From assembly GCA_033807775.1 (NCBI GenBank), contig CM066315.1, positions 60,520,320 to 60,584,319 on the forward strand: DNA of 64,000 nucleotides, in the 5' to 3' direction. Below, piece by piece: positions 1-11,088 of the stretch. Origin of the DNA: Saussurea involucrata. Lineage: Eukaryota > Streptophyta > Magnoliopsida > Asterales > Asteraceae. Below the pieces are notes generated by a model. The model saw only the letters and a program-made list of their open reading frames with translations. It searched no databases and was not told the DNA's origin. The translations under genes and the position numbers were made by a program. The first letter of the stretch is position 1. Each line of letters opens with the position of its first letter.

Positions 1-289
1 ACGCTTCTCTTGAGATCGAGATCAGCTTCCCAAGTCAGAAATAGAAAGAATAGTAAATAGCACCCCTGATAGAATTCATATGAGAAAATGGGATGATTCC
101 TCAGGCAGTGTAGCTTTATTTATCGTAAATGAGTGAAGCATTACACATAGTATGGCCGTCCCCCATCAGCGTATTTTTTTTTGCGAAGGATACTGCTTAC
201 TACATATTCGAGTGAAATGGTTGGTGGTAAGCGTGGTAAGGTCGCTGCTAACGAATGGGGGTCTACTTTCTCTGACTTGACTCAGCTTG

Positions 290-316
290 ACCTACTTGAC
301 TTAGCGGTTAGAGTAT

Positions 317-362
<46 letters not shown>
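290..362 (+). tRNA. trnM-CAU: Organelle-type elongator tRNA-Met (CAU)
   Basis: The sequence folds into a complete cloverleaf. The acceptor stem pairs 7 of 7 (ACCTACT with AGTAGGT). The anticodon stem TCGCT/GGCGA holds the seven-base loop TTCATAC with anticodon CAT. The T stem ATTGG/CCAAT holds loop TTCAAAT, and the discriminator base is A. It closely resembles the plastid trnM-CAU that is also common in plant mitochondria. In a nuclear setting it is most likely an organelle DNA insertion and not an expressed gene. Confidence 0.8.
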
Positions 363-374
<12 letters not shown>

Positions 375-421
375 AGCCCAAACTATGTGATTGAATAAAT
401 CCTCCTCTATATGTTGCGGGT

Positions 422-426
422 CGAGG
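422..426. repeat. Target-site duplication, left copy (CGAGG)
   Basis: CGAGG directly precedes the first gypsy LTR and recurs at 15766-15770 directly after the third LTR. No such duplication flanks the middle LTR. Confidence 0.85.
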
Positions 427-2570
427 TGTAACGTCGCAAAAATTAAAATAAATTTGAACTTTTTAAAATACCATTTTATTAAATAAAACCATAGGTAATT
501 CAAACGTTTAACAAAACCTCGTTAATATAAACATTCAATTAGTTAACACAGCGGAAAATGTAAATAATAAAACATAATGTCTCCAAGTGAAATTGCCGAG
601 AGTCTCAACGCGCCAGTGTGTACCGTCACGCCTTACTGCCACTCGCACCTGAAATCATAATTTATAGGGAAGGGGTAAGCACGAAGCTTAGTGAATTCAA
701 ACACATACGCAGATAGCAATTATATACACACCACTCCTATCCGCACATAGACAACCAACACAAGCAGTTAAATGGTACAAACACATGCAAGAACACCCTC
801 ACATGTCTCTTTCGGCTCCCCGAATTCACACAACGCTCGTGTAGGCATCCCTCGGTCTCCCCGAGTTCGTACCACACTTATATACAATTTCTCGGTCCCA
901 CCGAGTACTCGGTCTCCCCGAGTTCACAAAACACTTGTATACAAATCCTCGGTCCCACCGAGCCCTCGGTCTCCCCGAGTTCACAAAACACTTGTATACA
1001 ATTCCTCGGTCCCACCGAGCCCTCGGTCCCACCAAGATGTATAAAACACTCATGGCATTATACTAGATATTAATTCAACCTAGTACTACTCACAACAATT
1101 CAGCTAATACACACAGCAATTCAGCTATTACACATAAACTACCACGATGTACATATAATCCCTATTCTATGCAGTGAGAGAACTCACCTCAAAAGCAAAG
1201 TGGATGACCACAAACAGCAACACGAGCTTGTCAACTCCAACTCACTTCTTTTCACCTAAAGAAGTGTTACCAAGAGTCAAAGCGAAGCCCCAACCCTAAA
1301 AAATAACCATAAGACTAAAAGAGTAACATTTCAGCTTTTCGGTCTAAACTGCAGGTCTGTTCGGGACCTGTTTAGCCCCCTCTAGACCCACTAATCCAGA
1401 AATCAAATCCCACAAACAGAAGGGTCTGGGTCTTAGCTTTCCAGGGACATATTATACGCGTTCTAACGATTTTCCTACGATTTTATACAATTATTCTAAT
1501 ATCGAAACGTAAGGCTGGCAGATTCGGACCTGCTGCAAAAACGGCCCTTTTGCACCTAGCTAAAGGCCTAACCAGGTTTTCTCTAAAACACGAAAAATGT
1601 GTCCGACACAGAATGTGAACCGTGGGCACCAGTTTCGCCTCCAACCGAGCTACAACGGAAAAGTTAAGGCCGATACAAAACAGTGGCAGAAAAGGCAATT
1701 TCACATAAAATGATAACTTCGTTTTCTCGTTTTAGCGTTTTACGTTTAGGTTTAGGATTAGAGTTTCGCCTCTAAAAGCTGGACCACGAACATCACCACC
1801 CACTGCCATCTCCGGCAGTGGTGGTCGGCGGCGGCGACAGCCACCACCGGCGGTGGTGGTTCGGTAAAAACCTTCCGGCGAGACAAAACGATAACTACCA
1901 AATCCATCTCACCACATTCACACCCACACACCGCCTAATGGCCGCAGACCCGCCAACGCAAACACCGGACTGGTGGTTCCCGACGGCAATAGCCGTTCGC
2001 AGCCATGGCCGCAAGCAGCGGCGGTGGCGGTGGGTTTCTTTTCTCACGGCTTACCGGTGATGACGAAGGAAAGAAAACGAACAGAGAAGTGAGACCTTAC
2101 CTCGACGACGACACAGCGATGAAACCCGACTCCTTCACTCTCTCTCTCTCTCTCGCTACTCTCTCCTCTTCGCCGGCAGAACCAGCAGCGCTGGTGCCGG
2201 CTGTTTGTGGGTGGCTCACGGCGGCAGCAAGAGGAAGGGGGTGGTTCGGCGATTCTGGGCGGATCAACGGTGGCAGCAAAGAAACAAACGGCAAGGGCGA
2301 CGCTAGGGTTTTGTGGTTTATTGATTGCGAGAGACGAAACAACCGAGAGAGAAGGGGGTCGGCTTCTTTAAGTCGATCCCATGCAACAACTTATGCCCAC
2401 TTGCCATTTTTAGTCCCTGAACTTCTAACCCTTTGCCAAACAAACAATTTTTAAGATAGATTAACATTTCTGGTCCTCGCCGCCAAATCCCGATAATAAA
2501 TTCATTTTAACAACAATAATAACTAATTAAAATAAGCGAATTAAAACCATATCGGGACACGGGCTTTACA
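427..2570 (-). repeat. Gypsy LTR 1 (3' LTR of copy A)
   Basis: 2144 bp with TGTAA...TTACA ends, matching LTR 2 and LTR 3 almost throughout. It contains a 57-bp palindromic minisatellite (851-1036) and a CT microsatellite near 2140. Open frames inside it are not conserved as proteins and I do not annotate them. Confidence 0.93.
851..1036. repeat. 57-bp palindromic minisatellite in gypsy LTR 1
   Basis: Three 57-bp units start at 851, 908 and 965, followed by a partial unit at 1022. Each unit holds two small hairpins, CTCGGTCTCCCCGAG and CTCGGTCCCACCGAG, separated by an AT-richer spacer. Confidence 0.9.
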
Positions 2571-2582
2571 ACTCTCCCCCGC
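2571..2582 (-). promoter_or_regulatory. Polypurine tract, gypsy copy A
   Basis: On the minus strand GCGGGGGAGAGT directly abuts the start of the 3' LTR (TGTAAAGCCC). This is the expected plus-strand DNA priming site. Confidence 0.85.
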
Positions 2583-3926
2583 TTGAATTAGACTTCGTCC
2601 TCGAAGTCTACGCCCTCAAACCGCTCCGGATAGCGCTCCCGCATCTCAGCCTCGGGTTCCCAAGTCCACTCGGAACCCTTTCGGTGCTGCCACTGGACTC
2701 TTCTGCCGACTCTGTGCACTAACTAGACGGTCCCGCACCATCTGAAACATTTCAGTCGTCTTCAGCACGATATCAGTGCTCCCTAATACCCGCTGACCAA
2801 CCTTGCCCCAACAAACGGGCGTCCTGCACTTCCTACCATACAACATCTCGTACGGCGGCATGCCGATACTGGAATGGAAGCTGTTGTTGTAGGAAAACTC
2901 CGCCAACGGAAGGTACTGATCCCAACTACCTCCAAAATCAATGGCACATGCCCGAAGCATATCCTCGAGTGTCTGAATAGTCCGCTCACTCTGCCCGTCG
3001 GTCTGTGGATGAAAAGCCGTGCTAAAATGTAACCGCGTACCCATTTCCTCTTGAAACCTCTCCCAAAACCGGGAGGTAAAACGGCTGTCCCTCTCAGAGA
3101 CAATCGAAACTGGCACCCCGTGCCTGGCTACAATCTCTCGCACGAAAATCTCTGTGAGCTTCTCCGTCGAGGAGCTCTCCCCGATGGCCAAAAAGTGAGC
3201 ACTCTTGGTCAGACGGTCGACGATCACCCAAATAACATCATTCCCCCGCGGAGTCTTTGGGAGTTTCGTAATGAGATCCATCGTAATCTGCTCCCACTTC
3301 CATACCGGAATCTCTAAAGGCTGAAATTTCCCATGCGGCCGCCGATGCTCAGCCTTGATTTCCCGACAAGTCAAGCACACCTCTACACACTTGGCGACAT
3401 CCCGCTTCATACCGGGCCACCAATAATTCTCCCGCAGGTCGCGGTACATCTTCATAGCTCCAGGATGAATAGAAAACTTGGACTTATGCGCCTCGTCCAA
3501 CAATATCTGCCTGTTCCCACCAGTGAAGGGAACCCAAACTCGACCATATCGCGTCAACAAACCCCGACTATCACGGACAAAACTCGGAATTTCACCCGAA
3601 GCTCTCTCGCGTTTGGCATTCTCCTCCAGAACTGCCACTTCCTGAGTACTACCTATCGACTCAAGGAGAGGTGCAACCACTATTAACCGTTGACATAAAC
3701 CCCGTAGTGGTTCACCAACCGGATGTCGACTAAGTGCGTCCGCAACGACATCCGCTTTACCCGGGTGGTAAAGTATCTCGCAATCATAATCCTTGACCAC
3801 GTCAAGCCACCTCCTCTGACGCATATTGAGGTTTTGCTGGTCCATCAAGTATTTGAGGCTCTTTATGGTTAGTGTATATCGTACACTCGACACCATACAG
3901 ATAATGCCTCCAAATCTTGAGAGCAA
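2583..3926 (-). pseudogene. RNase H end plus integrase, gypsy copy A (defective)
   Basis: The frame covering 2646-3926 opens with the end of RNase H (ADALSRHP), then the integrase zinc finger (H-x-H, CLTC) and the core (WKWEQITMDLITKLP ... HPQTDGQSERTIQTLEDML). The second catalytic Asp, normally in SDRD, is Glu (SERD, codon 3093-3095). After QSRQKS the reading jumps to another frame of the final segment, which reads KGSEWTWEPE and ends DFEDEV near 2590. The integrase C-terminal domain between these pieces is deleted. Integrase normally inserts the DNA copy into the host genome; this copy should be inactive. Copy B carries the same defects. Confidence 0.88.
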
Positions 3927-4455
3927 ACACCACCGCTCCCAACTCTAGGTCATGAGTCGGGTAGTTCGCCTCATGAGGCTTCAACTGCCTCGAGGCGTAA
4001 GCTATAACCTTACCGCGCTGCATGAGCACGTCACCCAAACCTTGGTGAGATACGTCACAGTACACCACCAAATCCTCCATGCCCTCGGGCAAGGTCAACA
4101 CCGGAGCCTCGCATAAACGTCTGCGTAGCTCCTCAAAAGCCCTCTGTTGCTCTTCTCCCCAGCTAAAAGCAGCAGATTTCTTCGTCAATCGGGTCATAGG
4201 CAACGCAATCTTGGAGAAATCTTGGATAAATCTCCGATAGTACCCTACTAACCCTAGAAAACTTCGTACTTCAGTGGGAGTCTTCGGCACTTCCCACCGC
4301 ATCACTACCGAAATCTTGGCCGGATCGACCATAATACCATTCTGGTTCACGACATGTCCTAGGAATTGGACCTCCCGTAACCAGAACTTACACTTGTAGA
4401 ACTTAGCGTACAACTTCTCCCGCCTCAAAACCTCCAAAACTTCTCGCAAATGCAT
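3802..4455 (-). pseudogene. RT C-terminal part and RNase H, gypsy copy A (defective)
   Basis: 217 codons give the RT thumb and connection (FLGHVVNQNGI, RSFLGLVGYYRRFI) and RNase H (VYCDVS, THDLELGAV). The RNase H motif normally YTDHK is YTNHK (codon 3868-3870), which removes a catalytic Asp. The frame then shifts, and KSLKYLMDQQN resumes in the next frame downstream. The overlap with neighbouring frames marks the frameshift points. RNase H removes the RNA template during reverse transcription. Confidence 0.88.
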
Positions 4456-5108
4456 CTCGTGCTCTTCCTTCGACTTCGAATATAGGAGAATATCGTCGAT
4501 GACACAATCACCGACCGGTCCAACATCGGGCTACACTCCCGGTTCATAAGGTCCATGAACGCTGCTGGTGCATTGGTGAGCCCGAAAGGCATCACCACAA
4601 ACTCGCAATGGCCATAACGTATACGAAAGGCCGTCTTCTCCGTATCCTCACTCTTCACCCGTATCTGACGATACCCCGATCTCAGATCAATCTTAGAGAA
4701 CCACGAGGCTCCCTGAAGCTGATCGAACAAATCATCGATCCTCGGCAGAGGATAACGATTCTTCACCGTAAGCTTATTCACTCACGGTAGTCTATACACA
4801 TCCATTGGGACCCGTCCTTCTTTTTTCACAAACAGAATCGGGGCTCCCCACGGTGAACAACTCGGCTTAATGAACTCCTTTTCGAGAAGTTCCTGCAACT
4901 GAGTATACAACTCCCTCAATTCCGGTGGAGCCAGGCGATAAGGCGCCTTGGCCACCGGAGCAGCACCCGGAATCAAGTCAATGCGGAACTCTACCTGTCG
5001 CTCGGGAGGTACCCCCGGTAAATCGTTGGGAAATACATCAGTAAACTCTTGTACAACTGACACATCCTCTGCAGTCTTCTTCTCTCCGTCGACGCGTGTG
5101 TCTATCAC
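4425..5108 (-). pseudogene. Reverse transcriptase core, gypsy copy A (frameshifted)
   Basis: The upstream frame (4782-5108) starts with the linker VVQEFTDVFPNDLPGVPPER and RT N-terminus (EFIKPSCSPWGAPILFVKK). A frameshift near 4790-4820 moves reading to 4425-4781 (NKLTVKNRYPLPRIDDLFDQ, WFSKIDLRSGYRQIRV, FVVMPFGLTNAPAAF). A second frameshift just before the catalytic box, near 4495-4515, puts the IDDIL signature out of frame. The gene therefore cannot make an RT. Copy B shares every break. Confidence 0.88.
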
Positions 5109-5708
5109 ATACGCTAGATACCCCTGGCCACTGCTGTAAGTACCTCCGAGCCCTCGCAGCCGAACATATCGCTGAGGTCCGCCTGGGCGAGTCGCCCTGA
5201 ACTAACAGTTCATTCCCGCTTGGGGTTCGAACTCGTACTTGTTTGCGACGGCAAACAATCTCCGCATCGAAAGCATCCATCCAATCCAGGCCCACAATCA
5301 CGCACAGCTCTCGCATAGCGATCGGAATCAAATCAATCGGGAACCTCACGCCAGAGATCTCCAAAGTGCACCCCCGGTACACGTCAGTAACCGTCAAGTC
5401 CTGTCATCCGCAACCTCAACCACAAGTGGACAGCCTAACCGTCCTACAACTCGGCCCCAACACTCACTAACAGTGTGAGACACGAAAGGATGAGTAGCCC
5501 CGCTATCATACATCACCACAGCAGGCATCGAGTTAACTAAGAACGTACCTGTCACCACTTTATGCGTAGCTTGTGCCTCCTCCACTCTCAGTTGATGAAC
5601 TCTACCTCGGGCCGCCTCCATCACCACAACAAGTGAAGCATACTGCGCAGTATTCACGAACTCCCTGATCTCGGTACGTAACAATTTCTTGTACCACGTC
5701 TTCTTCAT
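5038..5708 (-). pseudogene. Aspartic protease, gypsy copy A (frameshifted)
   Basis: The frame 5394-5708 carries VVTGTFLVNSMPAVVMYDSGATHPFV, with the catalytic DSGA. After a frameshift near 5395 the frame 5038-5397 continues with VYRGCTLEISGVRFPIDLI and VGLDWMDAFDAEI, the protease C-terminal part. Upstream, ARGRVHQLRVEEAQA follows directly on gag, and no CCHC zinc knuckle is visible between gag and protease. The nucleocapsid end of gag seems to be deleted in this lineage. Confidence 0.82.
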
Positions 5709-6250
5709 GTCCTCAGAAGCAGCATACTAAGGACAGAAAATGCCATTTCCGTGAACTTTCGGTTCATCTCCTTTACAGTCTCCGCAATCTGAGAGAGCTC
5801 CAAGAACTCTTTAGAAATCCTCTCCATCTCCACAGTGGGCACATACTCTGCACGAAAACGTACGACAAACTCCTCCCAGGTCAAAGTAGTGCGCTCGTTA
5901 AGCGTCAAGCAGTAGCACACTAGTCTTTCGCTCCGTCTCGTAACAGATTCACCGCGAAGCGAACTTTCAAGTTCTCAGGACAACCACTGGTAAGGAATGT
6001 GCACTCCATAACCGATCCTGATACTACAACTCTCTCGCTCGGGGCTGCCCACCGGCAGGGGGTGGAATCGCCGCGATGCGCTCCTCTACCAACACTACTA
6101 CCTCATTACGAATGGCGGTACAATCTCGGGGATCGCCTCCCCAGTAGCGTGCGTCACCTCAGCCGCAATCATCTCTCGAATCTGCTCAGTGGTAACTCCG
6201 GTACCAGAATCTGAGTCAGTATTGTTGTTCCTCCTTAACGAGCTATTAGC
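5705..6250 (-). pseudogene. Gag remnant, gypsy copy A
   Basis: Read from high to low coordinates on the minus strand, pieces in different frames give TDSDSGTGVTTEQIREMIAA (near 6160-6215), PEIVPPFVMR (near 6105), GCPENLKVRFAVNLLRDGAKD (near 5930-6000) and the 71-codon frame 5705-5920 (LTWEEFVVRFRAEYVPTVEM). These match the capsid-like gag domain of plant gypsy elements. At least two frameshifts break it, and the zinc knuckle is absent. Confidence 0.72.
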
Positions 6251-7025
6251 ACACACTAAACCTGCTAACTACGCTCACGCTCAACTCCTCGGATTCTCCG
6301 TGACTTTCCCCGACTCGAGCACGGATCCTGTGCTTCAGATAGTAGGAGCTCTACTACTACCTTCCACACCTATCCTTACTCGTTTCGAGTCCCGTCCTGA
6401 AGTGCCCAAGTAGTTCCTTGCCGACAGTTCCACCCATATGCCCGTACTAGCATATGCAAACACTCTTCCTAGCTCCCTAGGAATTTCACCTCATCCCGCT
6501 ACCCTTGCTATGACGGAATCCCTACTAGTCATGACGAGTCGCCTCGCGAATGCACAGTTGCATACAGTGTAAAACCAGATAGACTTTCGAATAAAAGATT
6601 CTATCCTACAACGCTCAAACAAGAGCAGCGCAATAGAACTAAATCCAACATTCTAAGGCTATTCGGTTCCTACTGCATACAACCTATAGTGCATTCACTT
6701 ATCAACCTATCAAGGCTAGCATAAATTCCTATTAGCAAGCAACAAACATGCAGTACAGTGTAATAAGCACCAAGCAATCTAGCATACATACTACTATGTT
6801 CTAGAAAGCAATAAATTACACTAAGTACTTTACCTTTTCCCTTGGCATCGGCTAACTGTACACACTGCGCCTTCGATCACCGTTTCCCAAACGGACTTTT
6901 CCTTTCCTTTTACTTCTCAAAATTTTTAATAAAAATAAAAAAAAAGAAAAAAAAGAAAAAAGATAATCCCGAGCCGCAAACTTGAGTTCAAACACACCGA
7001 AATGTGTTTGATTCGCTCAAGCTGT
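6251..7025 (-). other. Gypsy copy A 5' leader
   Basis: No coding is seen between the primer site and the gag remnant. An A-rich run lies near 6925-6960. The segment 6835-6881 is present here and missing from copy B. Confidence 0.7.
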
Positions 7026-7037
7026 GCTCTGATACCA
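7026..7037 (-). promoter_or_regulatory. Primer binding site (tRNA-iMet), gypsy copy A
   Basis: On the minus strand TGGTATCAGAGC lies 3 nt downstream of the 5' LTR. This is the standard plant retrotransposon site complementary to initiator tRNA-Met. Confidence 0.9.
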
Positions 7038-7040
7038 ACT

Positions 7041-9203
7041 TGTAACGTCGCAAAAATTACAATAAATTTGAACTTTTTAAAATACCATTTTATTAAATAA
7101 AACCATAGGTAATTCAAACGTTTAACAAAACCTCGTTAATATAAACATTCAATTAGTTAACACAGCGGAAAATGTAAATAATAAAACATAATGTCTCCAA
7201 GTGAAATTTCCGAGAGTCTCAACGCGCCAGTGTGTACCGTCACGCCTTACTGCCACTCGCACCTGAAATCATAATTTATAGGGAATGGGTAAGCACGAAG
7301 CTTAGTGAATTCAAACACATACACAGATAGCAATTATATACACACCACTCCTATCCGCACATAGACAACCAACACAAGCAGTTAAATGGTACAAACACAT
7401 GCAAGAACACCCTCACATGTCTCTTTCGGCTCCCCGAATTCACACAACGCTCGTGTAGGCATCCCTCGGTCTCCCCGAGTTCGTACCACACTTATATACA
7501 ATTTCTCGGTCCCACTGAGTACTCGGTCTCCCCGAGTTCACAAAACACTTGTATACAAATCCTCGGTCCCACCGAGCCCTCGGTCTCCCCGAGTTCACAA
7601 AACACTTGTATACAATTCCTCGGTCCCACCGAGCCCTCGGTCCCACCGAGCCCTCGGTCCCACCGAGATGTATAAAACACTCATGGAATTATACTAGATA
7701 TTAATTCAACCTAGTACTACTCACAACAATTCAGCTAATACACACAGCAATTCAGCTATTACACATAAACTACCACGATGTACATATAATCCCTATTCTA
7801 TGCAGTGAGAGAACTCACCTCAAAAGCAAAGTGGATGACCACAAACAGCAATACGAGCTCGTCAACTCCAACTCACTTCTTTTCACCTAAATAAGTGTTA
7901 CCAAGAGTCAAAGCGAAGCCCCAACCCTCAAAAATAACCATAAGACTAAAAGAGTAACATTTCAGCTTTTCGGTCTAAACTGCAGGTCTGTTCGGGACCT
8001 GTTTAGCCCCCTCTAGACCCACTAATCCAGAAATCAAATCCCACAAACAGAAGGGTCTGGGTCTTAGCTTTCCAGGGACATATTATACGCGTTCTAACGA
8101 TTTTCCTACGATTTTATACAATTATTCTAATATCGAAACGTAAGGCTGGCAGATTCGGACCTGCTGCAAAAACGGCCCTTTTGCACCTAGCTAGAGGCCT
8201 AACCAGGTTTTCGCTAAAACACGAAAAATGTGTCCGACACAGAATGTGAACCGTGGGCACCAGTTTCGCCTCCAACCGAGCTACGACGGAAAAGTTATGG
8301 CCGATACAAAACAGTGGCAGAAAAGGCGATTTCACATAAAATGATAACTTCGTTTTCTCGTTTTAGCGTTTTACGTTTAGGTTTAGGATTAGAGGTTCGC
8401 CTCTAAAAGCTGGACCACGAACATCACCACCCACTGCCATCTCCGGCAGTGGTGGTCGGCGGCGGCGGCAGCCACCACCGGCGGTGGTGGTTCGGTAAAA
8501 ACCTTCCGGCGAGACAAAACGATAACTACCTAATCCATCTCACCACATCCACACCCACACACCGCCTAATGTCCGCAGACCCGCCAACGCAAACACCGGA
8601 CTGGTGGTTCCCGGCGGCAACAGCCGTTCGCAGCCATGGCCGCAAGCAGCGGCGGTGGCGGTGGGTTTCTTTTCTCACGGCTTACCGGTGATGACGAAGG
8701 AAAGAAAACGAACAGAGAAGTGAGACCTTACCTCGACGACGACACAGCGATGAAACCCGACTCCTTCACTCTCTCTCTCTCTCTCGCTACTCTCTCCTCT
8801 TCGCCGGCAGAACCAGCAGCGCCGGTGCCGGCTGTTTGTGGGTGGCTAACGGCGGCAGCAAGAGGAAGGGGGGGTGGTTCGGCGATTCTGGGCGGATCAA
8901 CGGTGGCAGCAAAGAAACAAACGGCAAGGGCGACGCTAGGGTTTTGTGGTTTATTGATTGCGAGAGACGAAACAACCGAGAGAGAAGGGGGTCGGCTTCT
9001 TTAAGTCGATCCCATGCAACAACTTATGCCCACTTGCCATTTTTAGTCCCTGCACTTCTAACCCTTTGCCAAACAAACAATTTTTAAGATAGATTAACAT
9101 TTCTGGTCCTAGCCGCCAAATCCCGATAATAAATTCATTTTAACAACAATAATAACTAATTAAAATAAGCGAATTAAAACCATATCGGGACACGGGCTTT
9201 ACA
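7041..9203 (-). repeat. Gypsy LTR 2 (shared middle LTR)
   Basis: 2163 bp. It serves as the 5' LTR of copy A and the 3' LTR of copy B. It is slightly longer than LTR 1 and LTR 3 partly because its minisatellite has an extra 17-bp sub-unit. The primer site lies on its lower side and the purine tract on its upper side, with no target duplication. Confidence 0.93.
7465..7668. repeat. 57-bp palindromic minisatellite in gypsy LTR 2
   Basis: Units start at 7465, 7522 and 7579, followed by two 17-bp sub-units at 7636 and 7653, each containing CTCGGTCCCACCGAG. LTR 1 and LTR 3 have only one such trailing sub-unit. Confidence 0.9.
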
Positions 9204-9215
9204 ACTCTCCCCCGC
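9204..9215 (-). promoter_or_regulatory. Polypurine tract, gypsy copy B
   Basis: GCGGGGGAGAGT on the minus strand abuts the middle LTR, as in copy A. Confidence 0.85.
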
Positions 9216-10559
9216 TTGAATTAGACTTCGTCCTCGAAGTCTACGCCCTCAAACCGCTCCGGATAGCGCTCCCGCATCTCAGCCTCGGGTTCCCAAGTCC
9301 ACTCGGAACCCTTTCGGTGCTGCCACTGGACTCTTCTGCCGACTCTGTGCACTAACTAGATGGTCCCGCACCATCTGAAACATTTCAGTCGTCTTCAGCA
9401 CGATATCAGTGCTCCCTAATACCCGCTGACCAACCTTTCCCCAACAAACGGGCGTCCTGCACTTCCTACCATACAACATCTCGTACGGCGGCATGCCGAT
9501 ACTGGAATGGAAGCTGTTGTTGTAGGAAAACTCCGCCAACGGAAGGTACTGATCCCAACTACCTCCAAAATTAATGGCACATGCCCGAAGCATATCCTCG
9601 AGTGTCTGAATAGTCCGCTCACTCTGCCCGTCGGTCTGTGGATGAAAAGTCGTGCTAAAATGTAACCGCGTACCCATTTCCTCTTGAAACCTCTCCCAAA
9701 ACCGGGAGGTAAAACGGCTGTCCCTCTCAGAGACAATCGAAACTGGCACCCCGTGCCTGGCTACAATCTCTCGCACGAAAATCTCTGTGAGCTTCTCCGC
9801 CGAGGAGCTCTCCCTGATGGCCAAAAAGTGAGAACTCTTGGTCCGACGGTCGACGATCACCCAAATAACATCATTCCCCCGCGGAGTCTTTGGGAGTTTC
9901 GTAATGAGATCCATCGTAATCTGCTCCCACTTCCATACCGGAATCTTTAAAGGCTGAAATTTCCCATGCGGCCGCCGATGCTCAGCCTTGATTTTCCGAC
10001 AAGTCAAGCACACCTCTACACACTTGGCGACATCCCGCTTCATACCGGGCCACCAATAATTCTCCCGCAGGTCGCGGTACATCTTCAGAGCTCCAGGATG
10101 AATAGAAAACTTGGACTTATGCGCCTCGTCCAACAATATCTGCCTGTTCCCACCAGTGAAGGGAACCCAAACTCGACCATATCGCGTCAACAAACCCCGA
10201 CTATCACGGACAAAACTCGGAATTTCACCCGAAGCTCTCTCGCGTTTGGCATTCTCCTCCAGAACTGCCACTTCCTGAGTACTACCTATCGACTCAAGGA
10301 GAGATGCAACCACTATTAACCGTTGACATAAACCCCGTAGTGGTTCACCAACCGGATGTCGACTAAGTGCGTCCGCAACGACATCCGCTTTACCCGGGTG
10401 GTAAAGTATCTCGCAATCATAATCCTTGACCACGTCAAGCCACCTCCTCTGACGCATATTGAGGTTTTGCTGGTCCATCAAGTATTTGAGGCTCTTTATG
10501 GTTAGTGTATATCGTACACTCGACACCATACAGATAATGCCTCCAAATCTTGAGAGCAA
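9216..10559 (-). pseudogene. RNase H end plus integrase, gypsy copy B (defective)
   Basis: This is the same 426-codon frame as in copy A (9279-10559), with a few substitutions. It again carries SERD in place of SDRD (codon 9726-9728) and the same deletion of the integrase C-terminal domain before KGSEWTWEPE. Zinc-finger and core motifs are otherwise recognisable. The identical lesions show that copies A and B descend from one already defective element. Confidence 0.88.
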
Positions 10560-11088
10560 ACACCACCGCTCCCAACTCTAGGTCATGAGTCGGGTAGTTC
10601 GCCTCATGAGGCTTCAACTGCCTCGAGGCGTAAGCTATAACCTTACCGCGCTGCATGAGCACGTCACCCAAACCTTGGTGAGATACGTCACAGTACACCA
10701 CCAAATCCTCCAAGCCCTCGGGCAAGGTCAACACCGGAGCCTCGCATAAACGTCTGCATAGCTCCTCAAAAGCCCTCTGTTGCTCTTCTCCCCAGCTAAA
10801 AGCAGCAGATTTCTTCGTCAATCGGGTCATAGGCAACGCAATCTTGGAGAAATCTTGGATAAATCTCCGATAGTACCATACTAACCCTAGAAAACTTCGT
10901 ACTTCAGTGGGAGTCTTCGGCACTTCCCACCGCATCACTGCCGAAATCTTGGCCGGATCGACCATAATACCATTCTGGTTCACGACATGTCCTAGGAATT
11001 GGACCTCCCGTAACCAGAACTTACACTTGTAGAACTTAGCGTACAGCTTCTCCCACCTCAAAACCTCCAAAACTTCTCGCAAATGCAT
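10435..11088 (-). pseudogene. RT C-terminal part and RNase H, gypsy copy B (defective)
   Basis: 217 codons, like copy A, with YTNHK replacing YTDHK (codon 10501-10503) and the same frameshift after it. Private changes include W for G in FLGLVWYYRRF, an aromatic stretch that is usually conserved. Confidence 0.88.

Larger units (their letters stand above)
1..426. other. Flank with organelle-like DNA
   Basis: Apart from the trnM sequence at 290-362 I recognise no gene here. The presence of an organelle-type tRNA suggests a plastid or mitochondrial fragment moved to the nucleus. The upstream bases do not look like the plastid atpE side of trnM, so a mitochondrial source is possible. The gypsy tandem was inserted right after the CGAGG at 422-426. 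Confidence 0.35.

Noticed and set aside
181..363. 60-codon open frame over the trnM sequence
   Set aside because: It overlaps the tRNA and has no coding signal; chance frame.
851..1036. Regularly spaced repeats that could be mistaken for a CRISPR array
   Set aside because: Spacers are themselves part of the repeat and nearly identical between units. It is a 57-bp minisatellite inside a plant LTR.
1818..2454. GC-rich open frames in the gypsy LTR, repeated in LTR 2 and LTR 3
   Set aside because: Frames shift between the three LTRs, low-complexity Gly/Arg composition, and no family resemblance. They follow from repeat identity and not from coding.
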